64,000 nt of DNA, taken from assembly GCF_011806425.1 (NCBI RefSeq), contig NZ_JAATOV010000001.1, positions 1,054,001-1,118,000 of the forward strand, written 5' to 3'. Numbering within the stretch: position 1 is the first letter of the stretch; the number at the start of each line of letters is the position of its first letter. A program made the position numbers and the translations under genes. Source of the DNA: Thalassospira lucentensis. GTDB lineage: Bacteria; Pseudomonadota; Alphaproteobacteria; Rhodospirillales; Thalassospiraceae. Below the pieces are notes generated by a model. It had not been told where the DNA came from. It saw only the letters and a list, made by a program, of their open reading frames with translations, and made no database searches. Shown in pieces: positions 10,390 to 19,138 of this stretch.

Positions 10390-12627
10390 ATGCTTGAATT
10401 TGCCTCGTCCGATGCAGTGCGGACGACCGGCGAAGCGCCCGGTGTTTGCCTGCTGAACCCTGATACGTTGTTGTTAAGTTGGGATACACCCACCCGTTTG
10501 TGGGAAGTTCCCCGGCTTGAAACCATTGATGGCGCTGCGATTTCGCCGCAGGCTACGTTGCGGTTACCCCTTGATGGGGGCGGTACCCGGTTGCTGCGCG
10601 TCATCCGCCGGCCAAAGGACGCGCCAATCACGCTTCTGGCTGAGGCCGGAACGCTGGGTCGCAAGGACGAGATTACAATCGACCCCGATGGCGATTTTGA
10701 ATTTGCCACGGCATCAACGCTTCTAAACGGCGTAACACCTGCCGGGCGGCTGTCGTTGGTCTCGACCCTTTTGGGTATGTGGGCCAGCCTGTTTCGTCTG
10801 CGGTTGTCCAGAAGCTACAACAGTTTCCTTCTTGATCTTGTTGCCGAAATTGTCGATCGACCGAAAGCGGCCAAGGCAGTTGCAAAGCTTTCCGATGAAA
10901 AAATTCTACTGGCCACGGCACTGCCCGATGCCTTTACCGATATCGAGGCCGTATTCATTGTCGCACCGACGGGCTTCAAGCGCCTGACACAGCTTCCCTA
11001 TATCAGCCAGTCCGGGCCGCGCGGCCATCAATTGGCTTACATGATTGCCGACCAGCCCAGCACCACAACCGGGGCCTATCTGGTTGTGACCGGCGTGCGC
11101 ACCCTTGCCATTCGCCGTCTGCCAGACACCTCAACCCTGCCGTCGCTGGCGCGCTGGTGGCAAGGCAAGGGAAAATCCGATGCCGATTTGCGCGAATACA
11201 TCATTGGCGCGCTTGCCCGCTCCGATATCAAATCCAGCAAAGCGGCAATTGAATTTCAGCTCCGCTGCCCGCTTTCCAGTCAGCGCGTATCGGGCGGCGG
11301 GTCGCTTCCCAGTGGCGAAGTGGACCTTGCTGTCACGACCGCGCGTGGCACCTTGATTGGCGGCTGGTATCGCGACCCTGTTGATATGATCGCCAGCATC
11401 GACCTTCTTGACAGTAACGGCATCGCTCATCCCTTTGGCGACGGATTTTATCGTTATCAAGGTAACGTACAGGATGATGGTCAGACCATTCCGGCAACCG
11501 GTTTTGTCGGCTTTTATCAGGATATCCAAAGCCCGGTGCCGATCCTTCAGCCTCGAAGTCTGATGCGCCTGAAATCAGGCAACCGCCATCTGATGGTACC
11601 ACCTGCCCAACCGATTGATCCGGCTGAGGCCCGTGCACGCATCCTGCGTGCCGTTCCGCCACAACACCTGACATCCGACATTATCGAAAACTGCTTGGCC
11701 CCTGTGATTGGTGACCTGCAGCAAAAGCTGATGGCATCTGTCAAGGTTGACCGGGTGATCGATATCGGCACGCCCCACCAGAACCCGGATGTGTCGATTA
11801 TTGTTCCGCTTTATCGCGTTCTTGGCTTCCTGCGTGCGCAAGTCGGCGCCTTTGCCTGTGATGATTGGGTCGCGAAATATTGCGAACTGATCTTTGTGCT
11901 GGATTCCCCCGAACAGGCCGAAGAATGCGAACATCTGTTGCGCGGTCTGCATATTCTTTATGGCATTCCGATGCGTCTGGTCGTGATGACGCGCAATGGC
12001 GGATATGCCAAGGCGTGCAACGCCGGTGCCGGGCAGGCGCGTGGTCATTATCTGGCAATGCTCAATTCCGATGTCATCCCCCATACAGCGGGCTGGGCAC
12101 AGGGATTGGCCTCAAAGCTCGGTGGTGCTGACGAGGTCGCGCTGGTTGGGCCGAAACTTCTGTTTGAAGATGGCTCTATACAGCATGCAGGCATGTATTT
12201 TGCCCGTAACGAAAGCGGCAATTGGCTGAACTACCACTATCACAAAGGCATGCCCGACCAGTTCAGGGATGCCAATATTGAACGTTCGGTCCCCGGTGTC
12301 ACCGGTGCCTGCATGATGATCCACCGTGATGCCTTTGAGGCGGTTGGCGGCTTTACCGAAGACTACGTCATTGGCGATTACGAAGACAGCGACCTTTGTC
12401 TGAAAATTAGGAAGGCCGATTTCGACATCAAATACATCCCCGATGTCAGCCTCTATCACTTCGAACGCAAATCCATCTCGACACATGCCGATTACATGCG
12501 CGGGGTCGCTTCCCAATATAACGCCTGGCTGCATGCCGTGCGCTGGGCGGATGTGCTCGAAGACATTCACACCAACGGTGTGCCGCAAGACCGATCATAC
12601 CAAACCCCTGACGGAGAAGCGGCATGA
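10390..12627 (+). CDS. Large protein with N-terminal accessory region and C-terminal GT2 glycosyltransferase
   Basis: 745 residues. Residues ~468-700 form a GT-A family 2 transferase: SIIVPLYR at the first strand, LNSDV at 558-562 as the metal-binding DxD-like site, GPKLLFEDGSIQHAG, then GACMMIHRDAF and the acceptor/base motif DYEDSDLCLK, close to rhamnosyl- or O-antigen-type GT2 enzymes. Residues 1-300 are unrecognised; around 310-390 is a beta-rich segment with GGWYRDP (324-330) that recurs in two neighbours. Cytoplasmic, no membrane segment. First gene of the long glycan operon, 70 bases after the RTX gene; its stop overlaps the methyltransferase start (ATGA). Confidence 0.88.
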   Translation: MLEFASSDAVRTTGEAPGVCLLNPDTLLLSWDTPTRLWEVPRLETIDGAAISPQATLRLPLDGGGTRLLRVIRRPKDAPITLLAEAGTLGRKDEITIDPDGDFEFATASTLLNGVTPAGRLSLVSTLLGMWASLFRLRLSRSYNSFLLDLVAEIVDRPKAAKAVAKLSDEKILLATALPDAFTDIEAVFIVAPTGFKRLTQLPYISQSGPRGHQLAYMIADQPSTTTGAYLVVTGVRTLAIRRLPDTSTLPSLARWWQGKGKSDADLREYIIGALARSDIKSSKAAIEFQLRCPLSSQRVSGGGSLPSGEVDLAVTTARGTLIGGWYRDPVDMIASIDLLDSNGIAHPFGDGFYRYQGNVQDDGQTIPATGFVGFYQDIQSPVPILQPRSLMRLKSGNRHLMVPPAQPIDPAEARARILRAVPPQHLTSDIIENCLAPVIGDLQQKLMASVKVDRVIDIGTPHQNPDVSIIVPLYRVLGFLRAQVGAFACDDWVAKYCELIFVLDSPEQAEECEHLLRGLHILYGIPMRLVVMTRNGGYAKACNAGAGQARGHYLAMLNSDVIPHTAGWAQGLASKLGGADEVALVGPKLLFEDGSIQHAGMYFARNESGNWLNYHYHKGMPDQFRDANIERSVPGVTGACMMIHRDAFEAVGGFTEDYVIGDYEDSDLCLKIRKADFDIKYIPDVSLYHFERKSISTHADYMRGVASQYNAWLHAVRWADVLEDIHTNGVPQDRSYQTPDGEAA

Positions 12628-13469
12628 GCCAAGTTCTTGCACTGCCCGACCACCCATCCCCGCTGTCATCTGATATGGCCGATACCCATCTTACATGGTT
12701 GTGCCAACAGGTCATCTCCAACCGTTTCCTGCCAATCCCGCCCGAAGAAGACGTCTTTGTCGGCGATGGCGACTACCGCGCCATCGGGGCGGAGTTCCTG
12801 GATCATTTTGTCCGCATGGGCGGGCTTAAAACCACCGAAGATGTTCTTGATATCGGCTGTGGCATCGGCCGGATTGCCGTGCCGCTGACCCAGTTTCTGG
12901 ACCCCAAACAGGCGATCTATCGCGGCATGGATCCGGTGCGCGGCGGCATTGACTGGTGCAAACGCGCCATCACGCCAGCCTACCCGAATTTCCGCTTTGA
13001 ATGCTCCGACATCAAGAACGCACTTTATAACCCTGAAGGCGAAATTAGCGGGCGCGGCATGCGATTGCCTTTTCAGGACGGAACATTCGATTTCACCGCA
13101 ATGATCTCGGTGGCAACCCACCTGCCGCCAGACGAAATCGAAACCTATTGTTCCGAGGTCTTTCGCGTGCTGCGCCCGGGCGGTCGGCTGTTTTTGACTG
13201 CGTTTGTCATTTGTGATGATGACGACCCGTCAAATCCCGACCGCGATGCCCGCCTCAAGGATTTTGAAAAGGCCGAAGGTCAACCTTGCTGGCATCTGCG
13301 CGGCGAAAACCCGATGGCGGCTGTCGGTATCGACGATGCGTTTCTCGATGGCGCGTTGATTGATGCCGGGTTTGACATCCACACCAAAAGCTTTGGCACC
13401 TGGCGCGGCAAAGCTGCCGCTCATTATCAGGATTTCCTAATTGCCCAGAAACCTCGGAGGACCGCATGA
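12624..13469 (+). CDS. Class I SAM-dependent methyltransferase
   Basis: 281 residues. Motif I VLDIGCGIGRIAVPL (about 73-87) binds S-adenosylmethionine; an acidic loop (GMDPVRGG) follows, and motif IV/post I regions appear around LPFQDGTFDFTAMISVATHL and VFRVLRPGGRLFL. This is the UbiE/type-11 methyltransferase layout. Coupled at both ends by ATGA overlaps between two glycosyltransferase genes, so its substrate is probably a sugar or the growing glycan (an O-methyl group). The exact acceptor cannot be told. Confidence 0.9.
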   Translation: MSQVLALPDHPSPLSSDMADTHLTWLCQQVISNRFLPIPPEEDVFVGDGDYRAIGAEFLDHFVRMGGLKTTEDVLDIGCGIGRIAVPLTQFLDPKQAIYRGMDPVRGGIDWCKRAITPAYPNFRFECSDIKNALYNPEGEISGRGMRLPFQDGTFDFTAMISVATHLPPDEIETYCSEVFRVLRPGGRLFLTAFVICDDDDPSNPDRDARLKDFEKAEGQPCWHLRGENPMAAVGIDDAFLDGALIDAGFDIHTKSFGTWRGKAAAHYQDFLIAQKPRRTA

Positions 13470-14731
13470 ACCCCCGGATAATGGTGCTTGCCCACAATCA
13501 CCCTGATCTGCATCCGGGTGGGACTGAAATTTTCGCCCATGATCTGTTTCACGCCTATAAGCGCGCGGAATGTGATGCGCTTTTCATCGGTGCGACCAAT
13601 GATGTCCATCGTGAACGCCGCCCGGGCACAAGCTTTCAGGCCATCAATGAGGCTGGTGATGAAATGCTGTTCTGGGCCGGGCATTTTGACCGGTTCAACA
13701 TGTCCCAGACCGATCTTTATGCGGTCGCGCCGGATTTCACCCGTCTTCTGAAAAGTTGGGCGCCGGATGTTGTGCATATTCATCATCTGGTCCTGTGGGG
13801 CATCGAATTGCCGATGCTGATCCGTCGTGTTTTGCCCAATTGCAAGATTGTGATGACCCTGCATGACTATTATCAGATCTGCCCAAATGACGGCCTGATG
13901 ATCCATCGCGGGACCAAAACCCGCTATACCAAAGCCGATGCCACCGGGCGTTTGTCCGGGCTTGATGGCTTTACACCCGATCAACATTCGATGCGCGCGG
14001 TTAATCTGCGCAACCATCTGCGCGCGGTTGATCATTTCATCTCGCCCAGTGAATTCCTGCGTGACCGCTATATCGAATGGGGCATCGATCCGGACAGGAT
14101 TTCCGTAATCCACAATGGCCGACCGACTGTTGCGTCCGCACCTAAACGCGATATCGGCTCTGCCGGAATGCCCAATGTCTTTGGCTATTTCGGCAATATC
14201 AACCCGTGGAAGGGCGCGGATGTCCTGCTTGAAGCCGCGCGGATCCTTGGCCTAGACGCGGTTGATTTCAATCTGCGCATTCATGGTGCGGCACTTTATC
14301 AAACCGATCAGTTCACCAGTCGCATTGCCGACCTGTTCGAACAAAGCGGCCCGCAGGTTCACCATATCGGCGCCTATCAACACGAAGATATTCCCGATTT
14401 GATGGCGCGTGTCGACTGGGTCGTAGTGCCTTCGATCTGGTGGGAAAATGCGCCTTTGGTCATTCAGGAAGCCTTCCAGCACGGCCGTCCGGTGATCACC
14501 AGTTCCATCGGCGGCATGGCCGAAATGGTGCGCAATGGTCATGACGGTATTCATGTCCGCCCCGACGATCCGGCAGAACTGGCGCGCGTCATGAAAGACT
14601 GCGCAACCAATCCGAAACTTTGGAAAAAACTGTCCGGCCATGTTCGGCCCCCGCCCGGGATCGATGATGTTGCCGAGGAATATCTCGCGATGATCCGCCG
14701 AATGGTTCGCCCTGATTTTGTTGCCGCCTGA
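13466..14731 (+). CDS. GT4-family glycosyltransferase
   Basis: 421 residues, GT-B fold. N-terminal motif HNHPDLHPGGTEIFAHDL is the donor-domain glycine loop typical of GT4; PDVVHIHHL and TLHDYYQICPNDG follow. The C-terminal half has FGYFGNINPWKGADVLLEA and the signature PSIWWENAPLVIQEAFQHGR then SSIGGMAEMV. It is clearly a paralogue of the GT4 at 17778-19100 (both share HHxxxxGxE, VSPSEFL-like and IWWENxPxVIQEAF). Translationally coupled to the methyltransferase. Linkage and sugar unknown. Confidence 0.93.
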   Translation: MNPRIMVLAHNHPDLHPGGTEIFAHDLFHAYKRAECDALFIGATNDVHRERRPGTSFQAINEAGDEMLFWAGHFDRFNMSQTDLYAVAPDFTRLLKSWAPDVVHIHHLVLWGIELPMLIRRVLPNCKIVMTLHDYYQICPNDGLMIHRGTKTRYTKADATGRLSGLDGFTPDQHSMRAVNLRNHLRAVDHFISPSEFLRDRYIEWGIDPDRISVIHNGRPTVASAPKRDIGSAGMPNVFGYFGNINPWKGADVLLEAARILGLDAVDFNLRIHGAALYQTDQFTSRIADLFEQSGPQVHHIGAYQHEDIPDLMARVDWVVVPSIWWENAPLVIQEAFQHGRPVITSSIGGMAEMVRNGHDGIHVRPDDPAELARVMKDCATNPKLWKKLSGHVRPPPGIDDVAEEYLAMIRRMVRPDFVAA

Positions 14732-14751
14732 GTGTTAAAAAGGAGGCCACT

Positions 14752-15534
14752 ATGGCTGTTGCCGAAAAACAGACACTGGAAGAAAACCCGACACCGGCCC
14801 CGGCATCGACAGGTGCGCAGGGTGGCGAACAACCGGCACCAACCCTTGAAGGGCGGGTAGATGCCATTGATCAGAACCGGCTGTATGGTTGGGTCTGGTC
14901 ACCGCAAAGCCCAGATGCCCGGATCGAGGTGGTCGTGCGCCTGAACGGTCATGCCCTGCTGCGCGTGACGGCTGAAAATGAACGTGTCGATCTGCGCCGC
15001 AACGGTATCGGCGATGGCAAACACGCGTTCGAGGTCGAATTGCCCGATGCCGCCGTTGCCAGTGTCGAAAATCTGTCTGTCTGTGCCGTCATGCCCGGCA
15101 CCAAGGATGAAATCATCCTGCGCATCCCGTCGCAAAGCGAACAGGAAGCGCACACTGCGCTCAACGCGCCGCTGGGTAAAATCCTTGATCGGTTGGACCG
15201 GCTGCTTGCCGCCCAGCACATTTTGCAAAACGGGCAGCGCGAAGCCGCCAAACGCCTGGTCAGCGCGTCAAAGCGCATGGACGAACTTGCCTCGGCCGAT
15301 GACGGCATCGAAGCCGGTGTGAAGCTGGTGCGCAACGGTCAGGAAGAACTCACAAGTCGGGTGGAAGAACTCGAAGTCTTTCTGGTGCGCTTTGACAAAT
15401 CGCTGGGCGGGTTTGACGAACGGCTTTCAGTCCTGACAGCCCGCCACACCAATGATCTCAAAACCCCGTTGTTGATTCTGGCCTGCCTGATTGGCGTGAC
15501 CACCGGATTGGCAATTGGTGCCTTTGTCTGGTGA
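14752..15534 (+). CDS. C-terminally membrane-anchored coiled-coil protein with GW-type beta domain
   Basis: 260 residues, function unknown. Residues 1-30 are a Pro/Ala/Thr/Glu-rich linker; 32-100 a beta-rich domain LEGRVDAIDQNRLYGWVWSP... ending FEVELPD; 140-225 a charged heptad-like helix region (KILDRLDRLL, KRMDELAS, RVEELEVFLVRF); and 238-258 a hydrophobic segment at the extreme C-terminus (LLILACLIGVTTGLAIGAF). There is no signal peptide, so a tail-anchored cytoplasmic topology is likely. The beta domain recurs in the GT2-like neighbours, so this protein may act as a membrane scaffold that gathers the glycosyltransferases. Good ribosome site AAGGAGG; 20 bases after the GT4 gene. Confidence 0.8.
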   Translation: MAVAEKQTLEENPTPAPASTGAQGGEQPAPTLEGRVDAIDQNRLYGWVWSPQSPDARIEVVVRLNGHALLRVTAENERVDLRRNGIGDGKHAFEVELPDAAVASVENLSVCAVMPGTKDEIILRIPSQSEQEAHTALNAPLGKILDRLDRLLAAQHILQNGQREAAKRLVSASKRMDELASADDGIEAGVKLVRNGQEELTSRVEELEVFLVRFDKSLGGFDERLSVLTARHTNDLKTPLLILACLIGVTTGLAIGAFVW

Positions 15535-15595
15535 TCGCCATGACGAGGCATTCATCCCCTTTGAAACACATCGATAACAACAAGGAGGCCCGGAC

Positions 15596-17791
15596 ATGAC
15601 AGAACAGCACGGAATGCCACTGGATGGCAGAACCGTCGTCGCCGCCTTGGTCGACGAGGGTCTGGCTTTGATGGTCGGGGTGGGGAACGCCCTGCCGGCA
15701 ACGATTGATATTTACCTCAATGGCCAGTCTGACGCCAAAGTACAGGCATCGATCATTTCATGGCGTCGTCACGATGCGGACCCCGACAACGCCTATGGCT
15801 TTGTCGCCCTCCTGCCGATGAAGGATGTCTCAGCCCGCCGTTTGAAAACCGCCCTGTTCCGGGGGGCGGGCAAACCGCGTGAATACCGCATCGATAATCG
15901 GCAGCAACGCATTGAAGCCGTTCTGTCCTCCGTCGCCGATCAATCCGGGCCGGCCTTTGCCACCGTAATCGATGGTTTGATCGAAGCTTTGCTCGCCGGA
16001 GATCCGGATAAAAAACGGCTCAGCAAGGTGGCCGCACTGATCCAAAGCGCTGCGCGCAGCAACGGCTTTATCGAAGTGCTGGGCGGGCTGGAAGAAGGCG
16101 ATGTTTATATCCAGGGCTGGTCAAGCGGCTTCCCCACCGGGCGCACCCGTGTGATTGCCATGGCAGACACACCGATGCTGGCCGAACTGACCAGTGCCGA
16201 TTTTCAGCGTGATGACCTTGGCGACGAGGCATCTGGCGTGACCGGCCTGATGCTGGGCGATAAGCCGATTAATCCGAAAAAACTCAAACGGGTTTATTTC
16301 CGCGGGCGCGATACCTGGCACTCAATCGAGGTGTATCAGCACCGCGTTCTGGTCGCGCCGCCCGATGTTCCGGCCCATATTCGGTCGGTTCTGGATCGTG
16401 TGCGCGCACCGGAAAAAATACTGCATAATCTTAAAATGGCCGCACATCGTTTTGATGGCCGCGACACCGTGTCCGAATTGGATCGCCCGGTCCGCATCGG
16501 TATTGATTTCTCGCTTCTGATCGAAGGAAGCGGTGTGTTGATTTCGGGCTGGATGTTGGATCCTGACCGCGCGGTCGAAGGTGTATCACTGCGGGTTGGT
16601 GGCGAAGTCGTACGGATCGATGATCATTGGACGCGGCAATCGCGCGCTGACGTCACCGATGCTTTTGCCAATGATCCGATGTTTTCGGGCATGAATCCGG
16701 CCCGGAATAATCACGGCTTTTTGGTATTTTGTCCGTTGGAAACGACCCCGCCATCCGATCAGGCAACCTATCTTGAACTCGGTATTGCGGATGCCTTTCC
16801 GGCCTATTACCCGCTGAACCCGACACGCGCCTCGGCCCGTCAGGCACTTTCAAGGGTTCTGCCGTCGCTTGATCCGCGTTCGGTCACCGCGTCAAACAGC
16901 ATCGAACGTCAGTTTGGCCCAATGTTACAGGCCATGACCGCACAGCGCCCCTATGCGGTGGATATCCATGATATCGGCGACTTTGACGAAGATGCGCCGG
17001 TGACCCTTGTGGTCGGCGTGGATGACACGATCAATGATATTGGCGTCACCATTGCCCTTTTGGGCCTTGATAGTGCCACCCGGCATCTGCCGATTGTTAT
17101 TGCCGGGCCGGTCGAAAGCTTTGATCAGGTTGGCAGCGAAATCTTGCGCCTTGCCGCGTTTTACAAGCTCAACACCCGGATCGTTTTCGCCGAAGGGATC
17201 GAAGACTTCTGCGATGCGCTTGAAGTCGGGGTGGATGCCACCAATTCCGAAACCGTCGGGCTGGTGTCGGCACATATCCTGCCGCGCGATGATGGCTGGT
17301 TTGATCAGTTGCTTGCCGCCTACACCAAACGCGGCAACAAAGCCCTCGTTTCACCGACAATCCTGTTTGAAGATGATTCTGTGCGTTGGGCCGGAACCTG
17401 GATCAAGGCTGATGCCAATGGCGGGCAATATCTGTCGGATCGCTATGTCGGCTATCCGTGCGCGGTACTTGCCGATGCCCAACCCAGCGAAGTCAGTGCC
17501 GGCACGTTTGAATGCTGCATTTTACCGCGCAAGGCCTTCAAGGACAGCGATGGTTTTACCCGTGGCTATATCGGGCCGGGGGAAAAAAGCCTCGACCTTG
17601 CGCTTAAGCTGCGCATGGCCGGTACGCCATCCTACTGGATCCCCGATGTCGAAGTACTGGGCAGTGAACAATCCATAAGCAAAGCCCCTGCCTGGGAGGA
17701 ACTTTCCAATCGTCTTGACCGCTGGGCGTTCGATCGCCGCTGGTCTTTGGTCGTTTCAAACTTGCGGAGCCACAACAATGCCGTCGACTGA
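15596..17791 (+). CDS. Degenerate GT2-like protein with GW-type beta domains
   Basis: 731 residues. The C-terminal part (about 465-695) aligns with the GT2 domain of the 10390 gene: ALVSPTILFEDDSVRWAG matches ALVGPKLLFEDGSIQHAG. But the metal-binding LNSDV is VSAHI here (about 557-561) and the base motif YEDSDL is GEKSLDL, so transferase activity is doubtful. Upstream are beta-rich segments with YIQGWSSGFP (171-180) and GVLISGWMLDP (313-323) resembling the domain in both other GW proteins. Possibly a scaffold, regulator or glycan-binding partner of the active GT2. Strong ribosome site ACAAGGAGG; its end overlaps the next gene by 14 bases. Confidence 0.78.
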   Translation: MTEQHGMPLDGRTVVAALVDEGLALMVGVGNALPATIDIYLNGQSDAKVQASIISWRRHDADPDNAYGFVALLPMKDVSARRLKTALFRGAGKPREYRIDNRQQRIEAVLSSVADQSGPAFATVIDGLIEALLAGDPDKKRLSKVAALIQSAARSNGFIEVLGGLEEGDVYIQGWSSGFPTGRTRVIAMADTPMLAELTSADFQRDDLGDEASGVTGLMLGDKPINPKKLKRVYFRGRDTWHSIEVYQHRVLVAPPDVPAHIRSVLDRVRAPEKILHNLKMAAHRFDGRDTVSELDRPVRIGIDFSLLIEGSGVLISGWMLDPDRAVEGVSLRVGGEVVRIDDHWTRQSRADVTDAFANDPMFSGMNPARNNHGFLVFCPLETTPPSDQATYLELGIADAFPAYYPLNPTRASARQALSRVLPSLDPRSVTASNSIERQFGPMLQAMTAQRPYAVDIHDIGDFDEDAPVTLVVGVDDTINDIGVTIALLGLDSATRHLPIVIAGPVESFDQVGSEILRLAAFYKLNTRIVFAEGIEDFCDALEVGVDATNSETVGLVSAHILPRDDGWFDQLLAAYTKRGNKALVSPTILFEDDSVRWAGTWIKADANGGQYLSDRYVGYPCAVLADAQPSEVSAGTFECCILPRKAFKDSDGFTRGYIGPGEKSLDLALKLRMAGTPSYWIPDVEVLGSEQSISKAPAWEELSNRLDRWAFDRRWSLVVSNLRSHNNAVD

Positions 17792-19100
17792 TTTACGCGT
17801 CCTCGTTATTTCGCACGGCCATCCCAGCATCTCGCTGGGCGGGGCCGAAGTGGCCTCCTACAACCTGCACAAAGGGTTGAACAAACTCGATGGGGTCGAA
17901 AGCTTCTATATGGCGCGGGTCGGTAATCCCGTCCCGCGTCACGGGGCATCGGCGCTGATGAGTTTGCGTCAAAAGGACAATGAAATCCTCTATCACGCGG
18001 AAAACTATGATCATTTCCTGCTATCGAACAGCAGCACCGATGAAATCGATCGGGATTTCCTGCGCTTTGTGACGGATTACGAACCCGATGTCGTGCATTT
18101 CCATCACTATCTCGGGCTTGGTCTGGAAACCATCTATGCCATCCGTGAAGCCCTGCCTGAAACCGCGATTTTCTTTACCTTCCACGAGTTTTTGACGATC
18201 TGCCACAATCACGGGCAGATGATCAAAAGCGGCGGAACCAAGCTGTGCAACCGGGCAAGTCCGATTGATTGCAATGGCTGTTTCCCCAATATCTCGCCGG
18301 CGTCTTTCCTACGGCGGGAACGCTTTATCAAGGCGATGCTGGAACTGGCCGATCACTATGTGTCGCCCAGTGAATTTCTTGCCAATCGCTTCATTGATTG
18401 GGGCATGAAGGCTGAAAAGATGTCGGTGATCGAAAATGGTCTCGACATCAATGAACGGGCCAAGGATCGCCCGCTTTCCAAAACTCAACCACGCCGGTCG
18501 CGCTTTGCCTTTTTCGGGCAGCTCACGATGTTCAAGGGCGCTGATATCCTTCTGGATGCGGTCGGGCGTGTGCCCGATGAAATCTGGGGCGATGATGCGC
18601 GGCTGATGATCTTTGGCGGTAACCTTGATCGCCAACCCAAGGAATATCAGGACAAGGTTCACGACCTTATCGAAAAGGCTGGTGAACGTGTTCGCTTTTA
18701 CGGGGCCTATCAAAACACGGAAATGCCCAAGCTGATGGAACTTGCCGACTGGACGATCATTCCATCGATCTGGTGGGAAAACTCACCCGTGGTCATTCAG
18801 GAAGCCTTCTTCCACGGGCGTCCGATGCTTTGTTCAAACATTGGCGGCATGGCCGAAAAAATCACCGACGGGGTGAATGGTCTGCATTTCCGGGTTGGAA
18901 GTGCCGAAGACCTTGCCGATCGGATGATTGAAGTCCTTAGCGACAACAAGATCTGGGATCGCATGCGCGAGGGGCTACCAAGCGTAACGACCTATCAGGA
19001 ATGCGCCGAGCAACATCTCGCGCAGTATCGGGAGGTTCTGGAAGCGCGCCGTCTGTCTGCAAAGGCTGCGCGCCCGCAAACCGTGGCAAGCACGGCATGA
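17778..19100 (+). CDS. GT4-family glycosyltransferase
   Basis: 440 residues from ATG 17778, chosen because CGGAG lies 8 bases upstream and the protein then starts with the first Rossmann strand (LRVLVISHGHPSISLGGAE). GT-B fold with PDVVHFHHYLGLGLE, FHEFLTICHNHG, a cysteine cluster CNRASPIDCNGC (absent from its paralogue at 13466), FFGQLTMFKGADILLDA and the signature PSIWWENSPVVIQEAFFHGR. The cysteines could bind metal or form a capping loop, as seen in several GT4 enzymes. Overlaps the degenerate GT2 gene by 14 bases, so coupled expression is likely. Linkage unknown. Confidence 0.93.
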   Translation: MPSTDLRVLVISHGHPSISLGGAEVASYNLHKGLNKLDGVESFYMARVGNPVPRHGASALMSLRQKDNEILYHAENYDHFLLSNSSTDEIDRDFLRFVTDYEPDVVHFHHYLGLGLETIYAIREALPETAIFFTFHEFLTICHNHGQMIKSGGTKLCNRASPIDCNGCFPNISPASFLRRERFIKAMLELADHYVSPSEFLANRFIDWGMKAEKMSVIENGLDINERAKDRPLSKTQPRRSRFAFFGQLTMFKGADILLDAVGRVPDEIWGDDARLMIFGGNLDRQPKEYQDKVHDLIEKAGERVRFYGAYQNTEMPKLMELADWTIIPSIWWENSPVVIQEAFFHGRPMLCSNIGGMAEKITDGVNGLHFRVGSAEDLADRMIEVLSDNKIWDRMREGLPSVTTYQECAEQHLAQYREVLEARRLSAKAARPQTVASTA

Positions 19101-19138
19101 ATTCAGAACAAAAACGTGATTAACCAAGGAGAGACAAC

